Assembly (NCBI GenBank): GCA_027627225.1
Contig: CM051025.1
Coordinates: forward strand, 70,902,069 to 70,966,068
Length of the DNA stretch: 64,000 nt
Source of the DNA: Congeria kusceri
Taxonomy: Eukaryota > Mollusca > Bivalvia > Myida > Dreissenidae
Direction: 5' to 3'
Every line of letters starts with the position of its first letter. The first letter of the stretch is position 1. The notes below the pieces were generated by a model. That model was not told the origin of the DNA and did no database searches. It saw only the letters and a list, made by a program, of their open reading frames with translations. This document shows positions 50,201-59,861 of the stretch, piece by piece. The position numbers and the translations under genes were made by a program.

Positions 50201-51044
50201 TAGTATTCAAACATAATTAGCACCAGTTACGATGGTTTCTAACTTTGTATTATGTAAAACACCCTGCACATTTTCAGCCCACCAGCCCATAACCCGTTCA
50301 CCGACCTCTTTACGAAACAAAATTCAATATTAACGCAACCCTTGGTCATCAATCAAATCTTATCCTTTTTTTGTAAATAAAACTACTGACATAAATTTCA
50401 CAGGGAATGTCAGATGTGCATAACAAAATAGGCGTGTACATGGGAAAGATAACGTGCAAGTGTGCTTAAAGGCGCCTGTTCACGATTTGAGAGTTTTCCA
50501 ACCTGTTGTCACCGATTCACAAAATAGAAGAATAGTGTATATAAAGAAGCGAAATAACATTACTGATAGAACTAAAAAGTATACTATAAATACCGGTTCG
50601 TTAATTATTACCGGAAATCATCATTTAAAATATATTTGCGTTTGTTACGCGAAACGATGGAATTATTTGGAGTGTTTCTTCGAAATGTTTGCTAATTACC
50701 AAAAAGCCGAATATTAGCGAAAACTGCTATTTTTACCAAAAGTCAGAAAACATTTTATGATCGATAGGCAAAACTTTTAGGGTCGATGGACAAAATTAGT
50801 TGGTATGGTCGGGTAAGCGGAAACCAACAACTTTTGTTACGCCTAAGTAATAGCAAATCGTATGGCATTATGGTGTTTACAGTTTTAAATGGCGTTTTTT
50901 TGAGAAATAATTGAATAGTTTCAATTCTCAGCGTACCCAGAGGCCGACGAGCAGACATAAGGCGAGGTAGACGACAATGACGACGATATCGGCGGCGCCT
51001 ACGCCTGTGTTCCTGAACGCGCTCGTGACGTTGGAGGCCGCCAT
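36812..51044 (-). CDS. SLC5/SGLT-type sodium-solute cotransporter gene, complete, 15 exons
   Basis: Spliced minus-strand gene, 1965 nt of coding sequence, 654 residues plus TAA, the usual length for SLC5A1-like transporters (about 660). These plasma-membrane proteins couple inward sodium flow to uptake of sugars or polyols. Every junction is in phase. Seen in order: N-terminal helix (17-36), [30 protein letters not shown] (69-88), [29 protein letters not shown] glycosylation site in the large loop, [12 protein letters not shown], a five-Cys loop ([17 protein letters not shown]), the Na2-site motif [32 protein letters not shown], and a final C-terminal helix ending GFYS. Two sugar-site positions differ from human SGLT1 (Ser for His83, Phe for Trp291). 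The start is the first ATG after an in-frame TAG eight codons upstream. Substrate unknown. Span entry; exons follow. Confidence 0.95.
37055..37088. repeat. Fragment of palindromic MITE-like repeat
   Basis: 'tgaggcaagtcgtgggaaaa' then 'ctggacttaatgg' matches one end of the 7353-7599 family; the rest is missing. Confidence 0.6.
37379..37452 (+). repeat. tRNA-like (Gln-like) SINE head or tRNA pseudogene
   Basis: 'gcgtggttaatgcg' resembles a D arm/box A, 'ctttgaatcc' an anticodon loop with TTG (Gln), and 'cccgggttggaacccc' a T arm/box B, followed by 'gggacca' and a T-rich run. The 5' acceptor half does not pair with the 3' half, and box B has GG where CG is usual, so a functional tRNA is unlikely. 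Confidence 0.5.
37591..37692. mobile_element. Palindromic MITE-like dispersed repeat, short copy
   Basis: 'cgttaatgcatgtgcgtaaa' at the left, 'cacatgcattaagcctgggt' and 'cccacggcacgtccca' at the right; internally deleted. Confidence 0.7.
37909..38041 (-). CDS. SLC5 exon 14 (residues 542-585)
   Basis: Acceptor TGTTTTCAG|TTA, donor CAAG|GTATAG, phase 1 out. Encodes [20 protein letters not shown] and a charged cytoplasmic stretch ([19 protein letters not shown]). Confidence 0.92.
38042..38993. other. SLC5 intron 13
   Basis: AT-rich; carries the 13-bp donor duplication at its 5' end (38970-38995). Nothing else recognised. Confidence 0.6.
38994..39209 (-). CDS. SLC5 exon 13 (residues 470-541)
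   Basis: Acceptor TTGCATAG|GGA, donor CAC|GTACGA, phase 0. Encodes [20 protein letters not shown], an acidic Cys loop, then two helices and [11 protein letters not shown]. The donor lies in a perfect 13-bp tandem duplication (38970-38995). Confidence 0.95.
39250..39455. repeat. Composite microsatellite in SLC5 intron 12
   Basis: GATG, GATA, GACT and AAATA tetra/pentanucleotide blocks in succession. Source of Ser/Ile/His-rich spurious open frames. Confidence 0.95.
39525..39693 (-). CDS. SLC5 exon 12 (residues 413-469)
   Basis: Acceptor ATTGCAG|A, donor AAG|GTCCGC (weak GT donor), phase 0 out. Encodes [40 protein letters not shown] and [16 protein letters not shown]. The [11 protein letters not shown]ln matches sugar-site Gln457 of human SGLT1. 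Confidence 0.95.
39694..40256. other. SLC5 intron 11, no feature seen
   Basis: AT-rich intron without recognisable repeats or coding content. Confidence 0.6.
40257..40407 (-). CDS. SLC5 exon 11 (residues 363-412)
   Basis: Acceptor TCTGCAG|GG, donor GCAG|GTAACA, phase 2 out. Encodes [20 protein letters not shown] and [20 protein letters not shown]. Ser378/Ser379 match the Na2-site serines 392/393 of human SGLT1. Confidence 0.96.
40799..41073. mobile_element. MITE with TGTTTGTTTCAGGTTA inverted ends, copy 2 (SLC5 intron 10)
   Basis: Left 'tgtgtttgtttcaggttata', right 'agcctgaaacaaacatattt'; interior matches 25364-25692 ('tggtcaaattgaagattcaa', 'ggatgctatcaaaccaaaca'). Confidence 0.75.
41114..41221 (-). 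CDS. SLC5 exon 10 (residues 327-362)
   Basis: Acceptor CCCTCTCTAG|AC, donor CTCG|GTAAGC. Encodes [20 protein letters not shown] and [15 protein letters not shown]: the Cys-rich extracellular loop and next helix of SGLT proteins. Its first five bases are part of the adjacent minisatellite unit. Confidence 0.95.
41222..41996. repeat. ~40-bp minisatellite made of 3' splice-site copies (SLC5 intron 9)
   Basis: About 19 units of 'gggcgcacacacttattcaa' + 'acaaaattctggtctagagg' on the plus strand. In transcript sense each unit contains GCGCCCTCTCTAG|ACCAG, identical to the true acceptor and first five bases of exon 10 (41221). Some units have an expanded G tract. The array fills the 3' 60% of the intron. 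Confidence 0.96.
42543..42678 (-). CDS. SLC5 exon 9 (residues 282-326)
   Basis: Acceptor GTTTCAG|GTG; 136 nt, phase 1 out. Encodes [31 protein letters not shown] (Lys matching the sugar-site Lys321 of SGLT1) and [10 protein letters not shown]. No GT is present at the boundary; ACAG|GCTAGG (GC donor) joins in frame to give FT-DQVAC, the family sequence. Confidence 0.9.
42679..44062. other. SLC5 introns 8 and 7 around exon 8
   Basis: 42679-43242 and 43449-44062 are AT-rich with no recognisable feature. Confidence 0.6.
43243..43448 (-). CDS. SLC5 exon 8 (residues 213-281)
   Basis: Acceptor GCATAG|GT, donor CAG|GTTGGA. Encodes the large extracellular loop with [20 protein letters not shown] and [20 protein letters not shown], then FCSDQ. 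NGT is the expected glycosylation site. Phe277 occupies the position of Trp291 of human SGLT1; the preceding Tyr is kept. Confidence 0.96.
44063..44143 (-). CDS. SLC5 exon 7 (residues 186-212)
   Basis: Acceptor CTCCAAG|GC, donor CTGA|GTATGT. Encodes [20 protein letters not shown] and AIILMAL. '[12 protein letters not shown]' is strongly conserved in SLC5. Confidence 0.95.
44537..44642 (-). CDS. SLC5 exon 6 (residues 151-185)
   Basis: Acceptor ATTCGCAG|GCC, donor TCGG|GTAGGC, phase 1 out. Encodes [20 protein letters not shown] and [15 protein letters not shown], matching the SGLT 'SADI(Y/F)SGA.FI' helix. Confidence 0.95.
44674..45648. repeat. 17-bp minisatellite made of 5' splice-site copies (SLC5 intron 5)
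   Basis: About 56 units of 'acattctgtactcaccg' on the plus strand, that is CGGTGAGTACAGAATGT in transcript sense. The real donor of exon 5 reads TCG|GTGAGTACTC, so each unit repeats the splice site. The array occupies nearly the whole 1006-bp intron. Its 17-bp period, not a multiple of three, gives long spurious open frames on the plus strand. Confidence 0.95.
45649..45753 (-). CDS. SLC5 exon 5 (residues 116-150)
   Basis: Acceptor CTTGCAG|GTG, donor TCG|GTGAGT, phase 0. Encodes [20 protein letters not shown] and [15 protein letters not shown]. Its donor is the founder-like copy of the 17-bp minisatellite that fills the next intron. Confidence 0.96.
46132..46191 (-). CDS. SLC5 exon 4 (residues 96-115)
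   Basis: Sixty-nucleotide exon: acceptor TTCCACAG|GGC, donor GGG|GTAAGG, phase 0. Reads [20 protein letters not shown], a transmembrane helix that matches the family segment before 'VYTLPEYL'. Confidence 0.93.
46382..46912 (+). mobile_element. AACAAGAG-headed element with two long tandem units (SLC5 intron 3)
   Basis: Starts AACAAGAG. Two tandem units share 'gcggtaaggattgatttctt', 'gaccttgaattgtgacc', 'ctggttcttgcgcgcgacat' and 'aaaattcatccatgctggag'. It ends in a CCCG-rich tract followed by 'ccgtttttgaaacggacgta', a small hairpin. Same plan as 35553-36505 and 54984-56480, with different repeat sequence. It is in reverse orientation to the host gene. Confidence 0.72.
47020..47124 (-). CDS. 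SLC5 exon 3 (residues 61-95)
   Basis: Acceptor ATGACAG|ATC, donor AAT|GTAACC, phase 0. Encodes [20 protein letters not shown] and [15 protein letters not shown], the first helix lining the sugar and sodium sites. The usual SGLT His in SGxFVG is Ser74 here. Confidence 0.96.
47171..47275. repeat. (ATT)n(AGC)n(AGT)n compound microsatellite (SLC5 intron 2)
   Basis: Three adjacent trinucleotide tracts: ATT, then about 15 AGC (CAG-type), then about 8 AGT units. Confidence 0.97.
47421..47721 (-). ncRNA. RN7SL: SRP RNA (7SL) gene inside SLC5 intron 2
   Basis: RNA of the signal recognition particle, which targets ribosomes making secretory and membrane proteins to the ER. The minus-strand sequence starts GCCGGGAGTTGTGGCGTGC and runs about 300 nt, the normal metazoan length. 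Conserved blocks appear in order: CTGTAATCCAGCTAC of the Alu domain, GTCGATCGGGCGTCCGCACT, AAGCTCGGCATCAATATGG, GGTTGACTAAGGAGG, the helix 8 GGTGGAAACACAGCAGG (GGAA tetraloop and AGCAG loop that binds SRP54), GTTCCCGTGTCGAGCAGTAG, TGGGATCGCGCC, and TATAGCGGGACCC near the 3' end. A TTTTT run (47419-47423 on the complement) fits a polymerase III terminator. There is no poly(A) tail, so it does not look like a processed pseudogene. Same strand as the host intron. Activity untested; it could still be one of several copies. Confidence 0.93.
47722..48842. other. Rest of SLC5 intron 2, upstream side of 7SL
   Basis: AT-rich. No upstream promoter element for the 7SL gene could be identified with confidence, and no repeat was recognised. 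Confidence 0.5.
48843..48914 (-). CDS. SLC5 exon 2 (residues 37-60)
   Basis: Acceptor TATGTAG|GCA, donor GCT|GTAAGT, phase 0. Encodes [20 protein letters not shown] and LWFA; 'GYFLAGRDM' is the SLC5 signature after the first helix. Confidence 0.95.
48915..50936. other. SLC5 intron 1
   Basis: Contains a palindromic MITE copy (49724-49983) and, beside it, an inverted repeat 'gatttcggtgcaagatcgta' (50030) against 'tacgatcttacaccgaaatc' (50109-50128). No coding content. Confidence 0.65.
49724..49983. mobile_element. Palindromic MITE-like dispersed repeat, long copy
   Basis: 'tgaggtgtatcgtgggaaac' at the left and 'cccacaacacgcctca' at the right, with internal 'cagcctttgcggactgcaca' hairpin and 'accataaaagcggaaagtgt' as in the copy at 7353-7599. 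Confidence 0.8.
50937..51044 (-). CDS. SLC5 exon 1 (residues 1-36, start codon)
   Basis: ATG at 51044-51042; in-frame TAG eight codons upstream supports this start. Reads [20 protein letters not shown] then [16 protein letters not shown], the SLC5 first helix. Donor TGG|GTACGC, phase 0. NVT is a possible extracellular glycosylation site. Upstream 51045-51140 is GC-rich and probably 5' UTR. Confidence 0.93.
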
Positions 51045-52079
51045 ATGGCGCTGTGGCGGTGGACGCTATCGGGTTGGGATGGGGGTGGGGTCTGGAAATG
51101 TGGTTCCGATCTGGTAGGAAATGTCCTGTGTTAAGATCCAATAGACATGTACCAAATTCGTATTATGATAACGAACACTGTCTGATGTCTTAATAAAGAT
51201 TTTTCTACCTTAACTTCACATAAGAAAATATATTTAATTGCAAAGAATATTCATTAACACTGATGAAAATAATTATATTGTTGAGAATCACTATACAAGG
51301 TAATTTCCGTTAACATTTTGATACCTACTATTTAAATACATTCTAAACACTGAATTACCGAAAAGACGCTTTATTAAAATGAAAGACGACTTCATTTCAT
51401 TTATCAACATTGAAACAAATAAAATATGCATGCAGCCACAATAATTAGCAATTGGTTGCTTGTATACGTTGTCGTGTCGAAGAACGAATGTCAATTCATG
51501 TAAATGGTTTATTATAGACCAATTGGTGTAGTAGCTGTGTATTTAAGTTATACAATATTTGTCAATTTGCACACTTTCTATTTCACAAAAACGATGCTAA
51601 ATATATCCTTATCATAATTATTTAAAGAGTCATCTATCAGAGTAGAAAATGGCTTCGTATAATAATTTATTTAATTGATTTACATGGGACAAATAGTTAT
51701 TAGTCACATTGAAGTGTAAGTCCACACATGTCACAGTGGACAAATTTAAACACATGTTATAAGAAACTTATAGTAGTATGTATAGTATTATGTATTAAGA
51801 AAAAACAATTCAATACGAGAATAGTGAACAAGAGTACGACTAGCATACTAGTATGTCATTCAACAAAATGTCTTTAAGTGTCAAAATGCATTTGTTTTGT
51901 TTTTTCAACTCCAATGCAATTGTATGCCAAAGCTCCACTAGCTACCGTATATGCATGTACATGTACGTATTTATTGTGTCTCACACAATTCAAACGATCA
52001 TATATATACATGTACCATTAAGCAGTGTTGAAATTATATATATATCAAACGTTGTGTGTACTTACTTGTAAACTTCAGT
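51045..52079. other. Upstream region of the SLC5 gene
   Basis: 51045-51140 is GC-rich and probably 5' UTR; a possible acceptor (TTTCCTACCAG) near 51112-51123 hints at an upstream non-coding exon. The rest is AT-rich with nothing recognised; no promoter motif can be supported. Confidence 0.45.
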
Positions 52080-52196
52080 TTGAAGTATGATCCCCTATTA
52101 GATCAAAGGTCACACGTTTGAAGTATGATCCCTATTAGATCAAAGGTCACAAGTTTGAAGAATGATCCTCTATTAGATCAAAAGTCAAAAGTTTTA
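52078..52196. repeat. Three ~38-bp tandem units
   Basis: 'gtttgaagtatgatccccta' + 'ttagatcaaaggtcaca' repeated three times with small changes. A two-copy repeat ('cctgatatcacggccagtca') follows at about 52359-52420. Confidence 0.85.
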
Positions 52197-52624
52197 CTCA
52201 CTGCCAACTGCCTCCGTCACAGCATTCGCCTCAACCAGATTTAGTCAGCACAATATTCATCGCAGCTCCTTTGAATGGTATCTTTTGAAATTGTAAACCG
52301 GAGTAGAATTAAGTACACGGTATTTACTCTTGTATACGAATCCTCGTGTAAAACAAATAACCTGATATCACGGCCAGTCAGTGCACATAACGAGACCTGA
52401 TATCACGACCAGTCACTGCACATAATGAGAAATCGCGTGAAAGTTATCTCATTTAAGACCCTTCACTTATCCAAATTTCATCATCGAGTTTGAATTTATG
52501 TAAGTGTATGGTGTATTTATTGAATTATGTGCCGTTTTTATTTATTTTCTTTACGAATACATAGCTGTTGAACATACTTCTAAGTAGACGGTAGTGTACT
52601 TGTACGTGCAGTGAGTGTTCACAA

Positions 52625-53020
52625 TGAAGATTTACGTGCAACAGTGTTCACGTGCAATTAATGCTCACATACAATAACAGTTCACATACAATAACAGTTT
52701 ACCTGCAACAACAGTTCACATGAAATAACAGTTTATATGCCATAACAGTTCACATGGCAATAAGTGTTCACATGCAGTAAATGTTCACATATAATAACAG
52801 TTCTCATGCAATAAATGTTCACATACAAAAACAGTTCACATGCAGATGCAATAACGGTTCATACGCAATAACAGTGAACATGGCAATAAATGTTCACATG
52901 CAATACGTGTTCACAGTCATGCAATAAGTGTTCACAGTCATGCAATAAGTGTTCACATGCAATAGGTATTCATTTGCAATGCGTGTTCGCATGCAATAAT
53001 TGTTCACGTGCAATACATGT
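52625..53020. repeat. Minisatellite of 'ttcacatgcaataacag' units
   Basis: Roughly twenty irregular units of 17-20 bp, 'gttcacatgcaataacagtt' with variants. Confidence 0.88.
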
Positions 53021-53555
53021 TTACGTCTTATACATACGTGTTCATATTCAGGTATTGCATGCAGACAGTTAATGTACATATTATATGCAACCTGCGAATA
53101 CATGAGACGCATTAAGTAAAATCAGCATAACGTTATTATTATATTGTATGACTTGAAGACAATTACATGGGCTGGTATTTACAAAGATACTTGCTTGTAC
53201 TTACTTTTCAGATCAATGTTCTATGTAAAAGCCAATGAATTGTATTCACAAAAGAGTAAAATATAAAAAATCTAAGCAAAGTTTAATAGTTTTAAACAGT
53301 TTCGTGTAAATTTACTTAAATATGGTACAGCCACAGATTTAAAGAATTTTACGAATTGAAGACATTATGTACAAAGTGAGCTTTGTGTATACGGGCCCAG
53401 TTATACTGAAGACAGTTGCTATTCATGATTCTAGGATGAAACACATAAATGTGCGTAAGTTCTACACTAAGTAAATATGTTTAATTAAGACGAATATAAA
53501 GCATGTTATAATCACTGTCGAACATTTATTTTCACCTTTTAAAGAAATTAATATA

Positions 53556-53682
53556 TGACGCGTGTTGTGGGAAAACCGGGCTTAATGCATGTGCGTAAAG
53601 TGTCGTAAAAGACTGCACAGGCTAATCCGGGACGACACTTTTCGCACATGCATTAAGTCCGGGTTTTCCACGACACGCCTGA
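53556..53682. mobile_element. Palindromic MITE-like dispersed repeat, compact copy
   Basis: 'tgacgcgtgttgtgggaaaa' at the left and 'ttttccacgacacgcctga' at the right; 127 bp. Confidence 0.8.
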
Positions 53683-53699
53683 TGTTTTCTGTGTTAAAT

Positions 53700-54983
53700 T
53701 TCTGGTGTAATCGACAATGAAGGTAACACGCCACTGTTTCTCTGTGAAACTACGAGACCGATTTGGAACATTTTTCGCATGCAGGAGCATTTGCGAAACC
53801 AATCGCTAATCGGGGTAGTTTAAACAGTAGATATGTAAAGGTTGTATACTACTGTCCGACAAATACTCGCTAACCAGTACAGTCATTGTGTTGAACTACA
53901 AGGTTGTAATTTAATAATTCAAGTTCTTTTAATGAATATTGTATTCATCAACGAACATGTATTAGTATTTATACTAAAATTTACACGGTCCACATGGCCA
54001 ACTTGCACATATTATTTGGAACACGACAAAAACATATTTGTTCAGTTTTATCTCCTGGGAACGGGTTGCAAAATCCCTTATTAATTGTCTAACATTTATA
54101 AGACATGGGAAGTGTGATTCTATCCTCATTCTAAACTCGAAAGACATACTGTACGTCAGCATAGTCGATACCTTTAAATAATGTTACAAGACGCTGTAAT
54201 TAATGCAAACACGACTTGATTGATTCGTGATCTACAATTTAATTAATTACAGCACGTATGTGTCTGCATCTTTGGCTTCATAATTTGGCTACACTGTAAT
54301 TATAATATGACTATAGTAACAAAAACTTGGTGATTTGAGTTTTTTTTCTTTATTGGCAACCAAGTATACGATGCTATGTTTAAGTGAACCCAAAATTTGC
54401 TATGATATAACTGTAAAATGTTTTTTACAACATACGTAAAATTTGGGAAGCTATGGTAACTATTTTATATTGTATATAAAAGTACAGTCCCTTTGTGTGT
54501 TGTAAAACAAATAAACAGCGTGCTCCACTTAATGGATACCATGGTTATATTGGATTAAGTGCACACCAAAGTATTTCCACTGTATTGCTTATTAAACCTG
54601 TTCTATAAGAAAACCGATTCATTTTGATACTGGTTTATTAAATTTATAGTTTATTTTATAGCTGTAAACACTAGAAAAAGTGTACGTTGTGTTGGATCAT
54701 CCTTCGTATGCGTGGATTCTCTAATCCCACTGGCAATTAAACGTTTAAAAGAACATTATATATTTAACCATTAGTATACCGCATTTATAAGTGTCTAGGA
54801 AACGCGAATATTTGTGAATATCTGTATACTAATTTACGGCTTAGCAAACGAGTAAGTTTTTCACCTGAGTTTTTATTTCAGTTGATGTTTTAGAAGTACG
54901 CATATTTTAGATTCAAGGTTTTGAAGGTTGAACAGATAATATGTTATTGAGGATTAAATTCATCATTGCACTGAGTAATGGTA
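53700..54983. other. Intergenic, nothing firm
   Basis: AT-rich. 54505-54720 shares short blocks ('gcgtgctccacttaa', 'atccttcgtat') with 17950-18115, suggesting a diverged dispersed repeat. Confidence 0.45.
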
Positions 54984-56480
54984 AACAAGAGGGCCATGAT
55001 GGCCCAACGTGCTCACCTGAGAACTGGCACAGATGAAGACAATACCGTTGTTACAGGTCTGAAAATTATAGTATCTGAACAATACACATGTTTCCGCAAA
55101 GGGGGATAGGATCGGTTTGATTTAAAACATCGGTTAGTGCAATGGGCTAACTAAAGTACGAGTTGGGTAGAGGATGTACGGTGTTTTTGCTTTTTGTTCT
55201 CAGATAATTTTTCTCCATATTCTTACCTGACCCTTTTTCATTAAGTAATTAAGAATTATGGAAAATGCAGAAACAGTAGATTTTGATGTCTTTTTCGCAG
55301 ACAGTTTTGGAGAACTACAGTAGTAGTTGCAATGCAATAATTTTGATGGTTGTGCTATCAGGTAAAGTTTTGCTTTTTCTTTGATAATTTTCTGTCCAAT
55401 GATGATAAATGATATTAATGCAGGCTCTGAAGTCACCAATGCTACCTAGACAAATAATTGCATGTAAGGTTTGCAATTGGTGGAAATCTAATTTAATAAA
55501 TCAATTTGTATGGTCATACGCAAACTGTTTGGTCAACATTGAATAAAAAATCGTGAGGCAAGCCAATCATTGATAACTAGTTTATGTTTATTTCCGCACA
55601 CAAGGGGCAATAACTCCGGTGTTTCTGGCCCGATCATGCTTATATTCGACTTCACCTGTAATCTTACGGTTATAGACAAACTGTGCACAATTGGTGAAGA
55701 TTGGATGAAAAATTAAGTATCTACCCTGAACAATGTCCATTTTTGTATTTTTTTTTCACAAACAAAGGGCTATAAATCCGGTGTTTCTGGCCCGAGTTTC
55801 ATAATATTCAACTTGGCATGTAATCTTATGGCCATAGGCAAACTGTGCAAGATTGATGAAGATGGGATGAAAAACGAAGTGTCTATCCTGAATAATGTCC
55901 AGTTTTGCATATTTTTTTCACAAACAAAGGGCAATAACTCCGGTGTTTCTGGTCCAATCGTGCTTTTATTCGACTTCAACTGTAATCTCATGGTCGTAGA
56001 CAAACTGTGCAAGATTGGTAAAGATTGGATAAAAAAATAGTCTCTATCCTGAATAATGTCCATTTGTGTATATTTTTTCATAAACTAAGGGCAATAACTC
56101 CGGTGTTTGAAACACAATCTGGCCCTTTTTGGCGTCTGCGGAGATCTGATGGTCACACACAAACTGTGAAAGTTTGGTTAAGATTGGATGGGAAATAAAG
56201 TCTATATGTTGGCATTTTTGCACTTTTTTTTCATGAAAAAAGGGGCAATAACTCTAGTGTTACTGGTGTGATCTGGCCCAATAACAATCCCGTCAGATAT
56301 TTTATGGTCATACACTAACTGTGCAACTTTGGTTAAGACTGGATAAAAAGTGGAATCTCCAGCGTGAAAACGAAACAAATTGTTGACGGCACACGGACCA
56401 CGGACGACAAACGACGGATGACGCAGGAGAGGTCCCCTATACCAATAGCTCAACGAGCACTTTGTGCTCAGGTGAGCTAA
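54984..56480 (+). mobile_element. AACAAGAG-headed element with GGGCCATGATGGCCC hairpin and internal tandem repeats
   Basis: Starts AACAAGAG, then a perfect hairpin GGGCCATGATGGCCC and 'gtgctcacctga'. Four to five diverged units of about 150-170 bp contain 'gggcaataactccggtgttt', 'acaaactgtgcaagattggt' and 'ctgaataatgtccatttttg'. It ends '...tgctcaggtgagct', inverted relative to 'gctcacctga' near the start. Non-coding. Confidence 0.8.
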
Positions 56481-56484
56481 AAAA

Positions 56485-57300
56485 AATAGATTCCGTTGAA
56501 TCGGTGTTCGTTGTTTGCAGTTGATAACGAACATTTGCGCGCAAGATGCATTATCCCTGGAACCCGTAAGCCATAATCTCTAACTAGGTCAGGCCTAGTT
56601 TACTTTTCAGACGCACCGACACGTGGAAATATTAAAAAATGTTTGCTGCAATATCGAGCTATTTAATTTTAATTATGATTTTGACTAAAACTTGTGCTCT
56701 GGGGGAAACAGGAGTATCCGGAGAAAATCTACCTAGTTGACTAGTAGGCTAGCTATACTACTCAGAACCATGCGGCACCACCGGCCTTGACTTGAAGATG
56801 TTCTCAATCGCAGCTTCGTTTCACCTTATTGACAAACGAAACAGATTGTTGGATAATGTGTTAAACAGTATTTACATTAAGACTTCGATTACGTTAAAAA
56901 TGTTCATAGTAGAGGGGTATGGACTCCAACCCTAGGTGAGAATTTGAAGCAAGTTTAAGGCCATTGCGCTTGCTGCATAGCCACGATATAATTTTTCACA
57001 AGCGGATCGCCCAGATTTATCAAGGGAAATGTTTACCACTAAACACGACCGACAGACAGACAGACAGACAGACAGACACTGTAGTTCGACTTGTACAATG
57101 TACGTCTTCAACAACACATATTGATAGCAGTTCAGCATGTCAACGTGAAAGAAGCAAAAACACTATATACATGTATACAAACAATGTATGATTATTTTAC
57201 AAAAAGACACAATTTTATTGATTCCGTTTTATTATTTGATTGCAATAAACTTAAATATTTATGCATATACGGCATAATATAATAGCATTTGTTAATTTTT
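56485..57300. other. Intergenic
   Basis: No gene recognised. A (GACA)n tract lies at 57048-57077. Confidence 0.5.
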
Positions 57301-57304
57301 TTTT

Positions 57305-58475
57305 TCTTATATTTGAAAATGTAGGACATATACAAACAAAATGAAATTCATTTTCGATGTCGTTCGAATTGCAACACATACAATACCTCTGATGTCTATC
57401 AATGTTATGTCTAGCTTATCGACCGGTTTGCATATGTAATGGTGGAGCAGACAGTCCTATTTTATTTAGTAAAAATGAATTTCAATCTTTTTGGTACTGC
57501 TGTAAACTTTCTGTTTAAGTCATTAAATAAATATGTTAACATCAATATTTGTAACATTGCCAAATACATACTGAAACCATAGTCATCTAATATTTTTCTG
57601 ACATTAAATATCCAGTTACGACAGCCTTTGTTATAATCAGAAACGGCCAAGTAATAAACAGATTTAACAATAATATTTCAGATGTACATATTATAACTTG
57701 AACCAATACTTCAGAATACGCATATATCTATGTACATACAGAGGGTCCCTGCCTAGCAAGTGTAAGTAGATTCTTTCCAATTCCTTAGATTTAGTATAGC
57801 CCCGGACTTCTGAAGCATGGTTTAAAATTGAACCAACGAATGCGTAAAGTAATTGACAAAACAGTTTAAGCTTTAAATTGTATTCTTGACATTTAGATAG
57901 TAAACTATTTATTGTTTTTAATGCTTCACCAGTCAGGTGTTCTTGGTTCAATGTAAAACTCCCAGTATATTTAAAAACTACACCTAGATTTACTTTTAAC
58001 TCCCATGACGGACATTATCCAAATGGTTTTGAATTTCATTTGGTGATTTGCATACAATGGCCATATCATCAGCAAATAACTGTACAATCAAGACAATGTC
58101 ATCAATATGCCAACCTGAATGGACATCATTTTGTAAATATATCTCCAGTTCCTCTATAAACAGAGAAAGTAATAGAGCGGACATAGCCTCCCCTTGACGG
58201 AGCCCGACTGCATAAGAAAAATTGTCAGAATACGAAGATAATGGTTTAACCGAAGATTTGACTTTTTGATACATATCGCGTACAATGAATACCACATTTA
58301 TTCATTTTTAACCATAATGCATTTCTATATATAGTATCAAAACATTTCATCATGTCAACACAAATGACATAAAATATTTTTTTTTCAAATAATCATTTTT
58401 GAACCAGGGAGCAGAGAATAAATATAGCATCGGTCGTGGACCGCTCTTTTTGAAATCCAAAATGGGCGTCCGTAA
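57305..58475 (-). mobile_element. Decayed LINE reverse-transcriptase remnant
   Basis: Minus-strand pieces in order: GFQKERSTTDAIFIL (RT fingers, near 58435), LRQGEAMSALLLSLFIEELE, the catalytic-motif region LFADDMAIVCKSPNEIQNHL, SILNHASEVRGYTKSKELER, NWIFNVRKILDDYGF and the C-terminal NDIENEFHFVCICP. Order and sequence match the LINE at 19790-21415. Frameshifts and a deletion after LDN show it is inactive. Confidence 0.85.
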
Positions 58476-58897
58476 TAATGTCATGACACGTGTATGACAT
58501 TCGTTGTCTAGGTTACGGCTTCCGGTTACTTTGTTAATATTGTTTATTGAATGTAAATGTAAATGTTAACTATATAAGTACGAAGGGGCAGTCAGGCTAG
58601 ACTCATATATTATACGCGAATAACATTCTTAAAGTTTAACTCCTTTGACTGAAATACTGTTAAAAAAGGCGAAAAATCCAAACAAAAAAAAACGAACAAA
58701 CTCCTATTGCAGTGGTCTATACTGCTTCGCATTTGACAGCAGGGGAGATCACCGTGAGGAGTTTGGAATCACATGTATACCCATGATCAGCGGCATTCAG
58801 CGCACATGAGCTATTCTAAAACCGTAATTGACAATTCCCCAAAAATATATTTAAATACGATGAGTACAGTTTACCTTTAGACTATTAGACTATGTAC

Positions 58898-59185
58898 TTA
58901 TGCACCTATCAATGTTTTCACCCAGGGGAATTTGACAAATTTTATTTTTTACCCACCCTAGAGTCAAGCATATTTGTCTAAATGCCCTCAGTGGATCGAG
59001 ATGCTATATGTCTATCAAATGGCCCGGAGGCCTGTATTACCGGGATCTAAAATCCGACCAAAGTTTATTACTTCGGGACCCGGAATCATCCGGAATGTCA
59101 AATTCCCGCCTGTCGGGAATCGCTTTCAGTCTAAAGTCCGGCATATGCGCCCCCCCCCCGGGAGAAAATACTGATAGGTGCATTA
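58898..59185 (+). mobile_element. Poly-C MITE family, copy 2
   Basis: 'ttatgcacctatcaatgttt' and 'actgataggtgcattaa' inverted ends. Interior matches 14244-14592, including 'aattcccgcctgtcgggaat' and a C run before the right end. Confidence 0.8.
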
Positions 59186-59189
59186 AATG

Positions 59190-59860
59190 AGGGAACGATT
59201 TAAGTTCAGAAAAGCCGTGTGTTTTAAGTTTAAAAGAACTGAACAATCATGCCACCAGTTTGTAGGTTGAACCACATCATGAGACACTTTGTTATATAGT
59301 TTAACAATATTGAAAATATGACTCAAGACAATTAATTGTTCAATGCGCCCCAGCCCGGCCACATAACTTGTGTAGAGATTGGTCATGAAATTATTTCTAC
59401 GGCCATTCTCCCCCTACCTCTGATTCGAGTAGATCAGTTGTCAGTTACTGGCATAAGTATGTGCACTTAGTACTGGTAAACCGCTTAGATCGGCTAAGCT
59501 TGCCCAGGTTTTAGTAGGTTTTCTGACCGCCGTGATATGACTAAAACTCTGTTAGAAACGGCGAAAAATTCAAACAAACAAACAAAAATTTTTCGTTTGC
59601 AAATATATGAGAACCAATGTCAATTATGTCATTAATAAATCTTTCTAAATGAAGAATGCAGAACTGTGCATAGATGAGTACCAAAGAACATTTCAAATTA
59701 CCAGAGTTCTAAGAATAAAACATTTGCAAGAATATACTTTATTCTTATTTCTTAAGTTAAAGAATGGGCAGGTGAATACGGGCCCAGAACACAATAGTGA
59801 ACTTAAAGATCAGGGTCCCAATTCACAAAGCACCTCTGGGAAAACAGGTCCATGAAGTTG
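59190..59860. other. Intergenic, nothing recognised
   Basis: No repeat or coding signal identified between the poly-C MITE and the satellite. Confidence 0.5.
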
Positions 59861-59861
59861 G

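Noticed and set aside
53842..54162. Overlapping 60-80 codon frames on both strands
   Set aside because: No family resemblance, no splice context, AT-rich composition equal to surrounding non-coding DNA.
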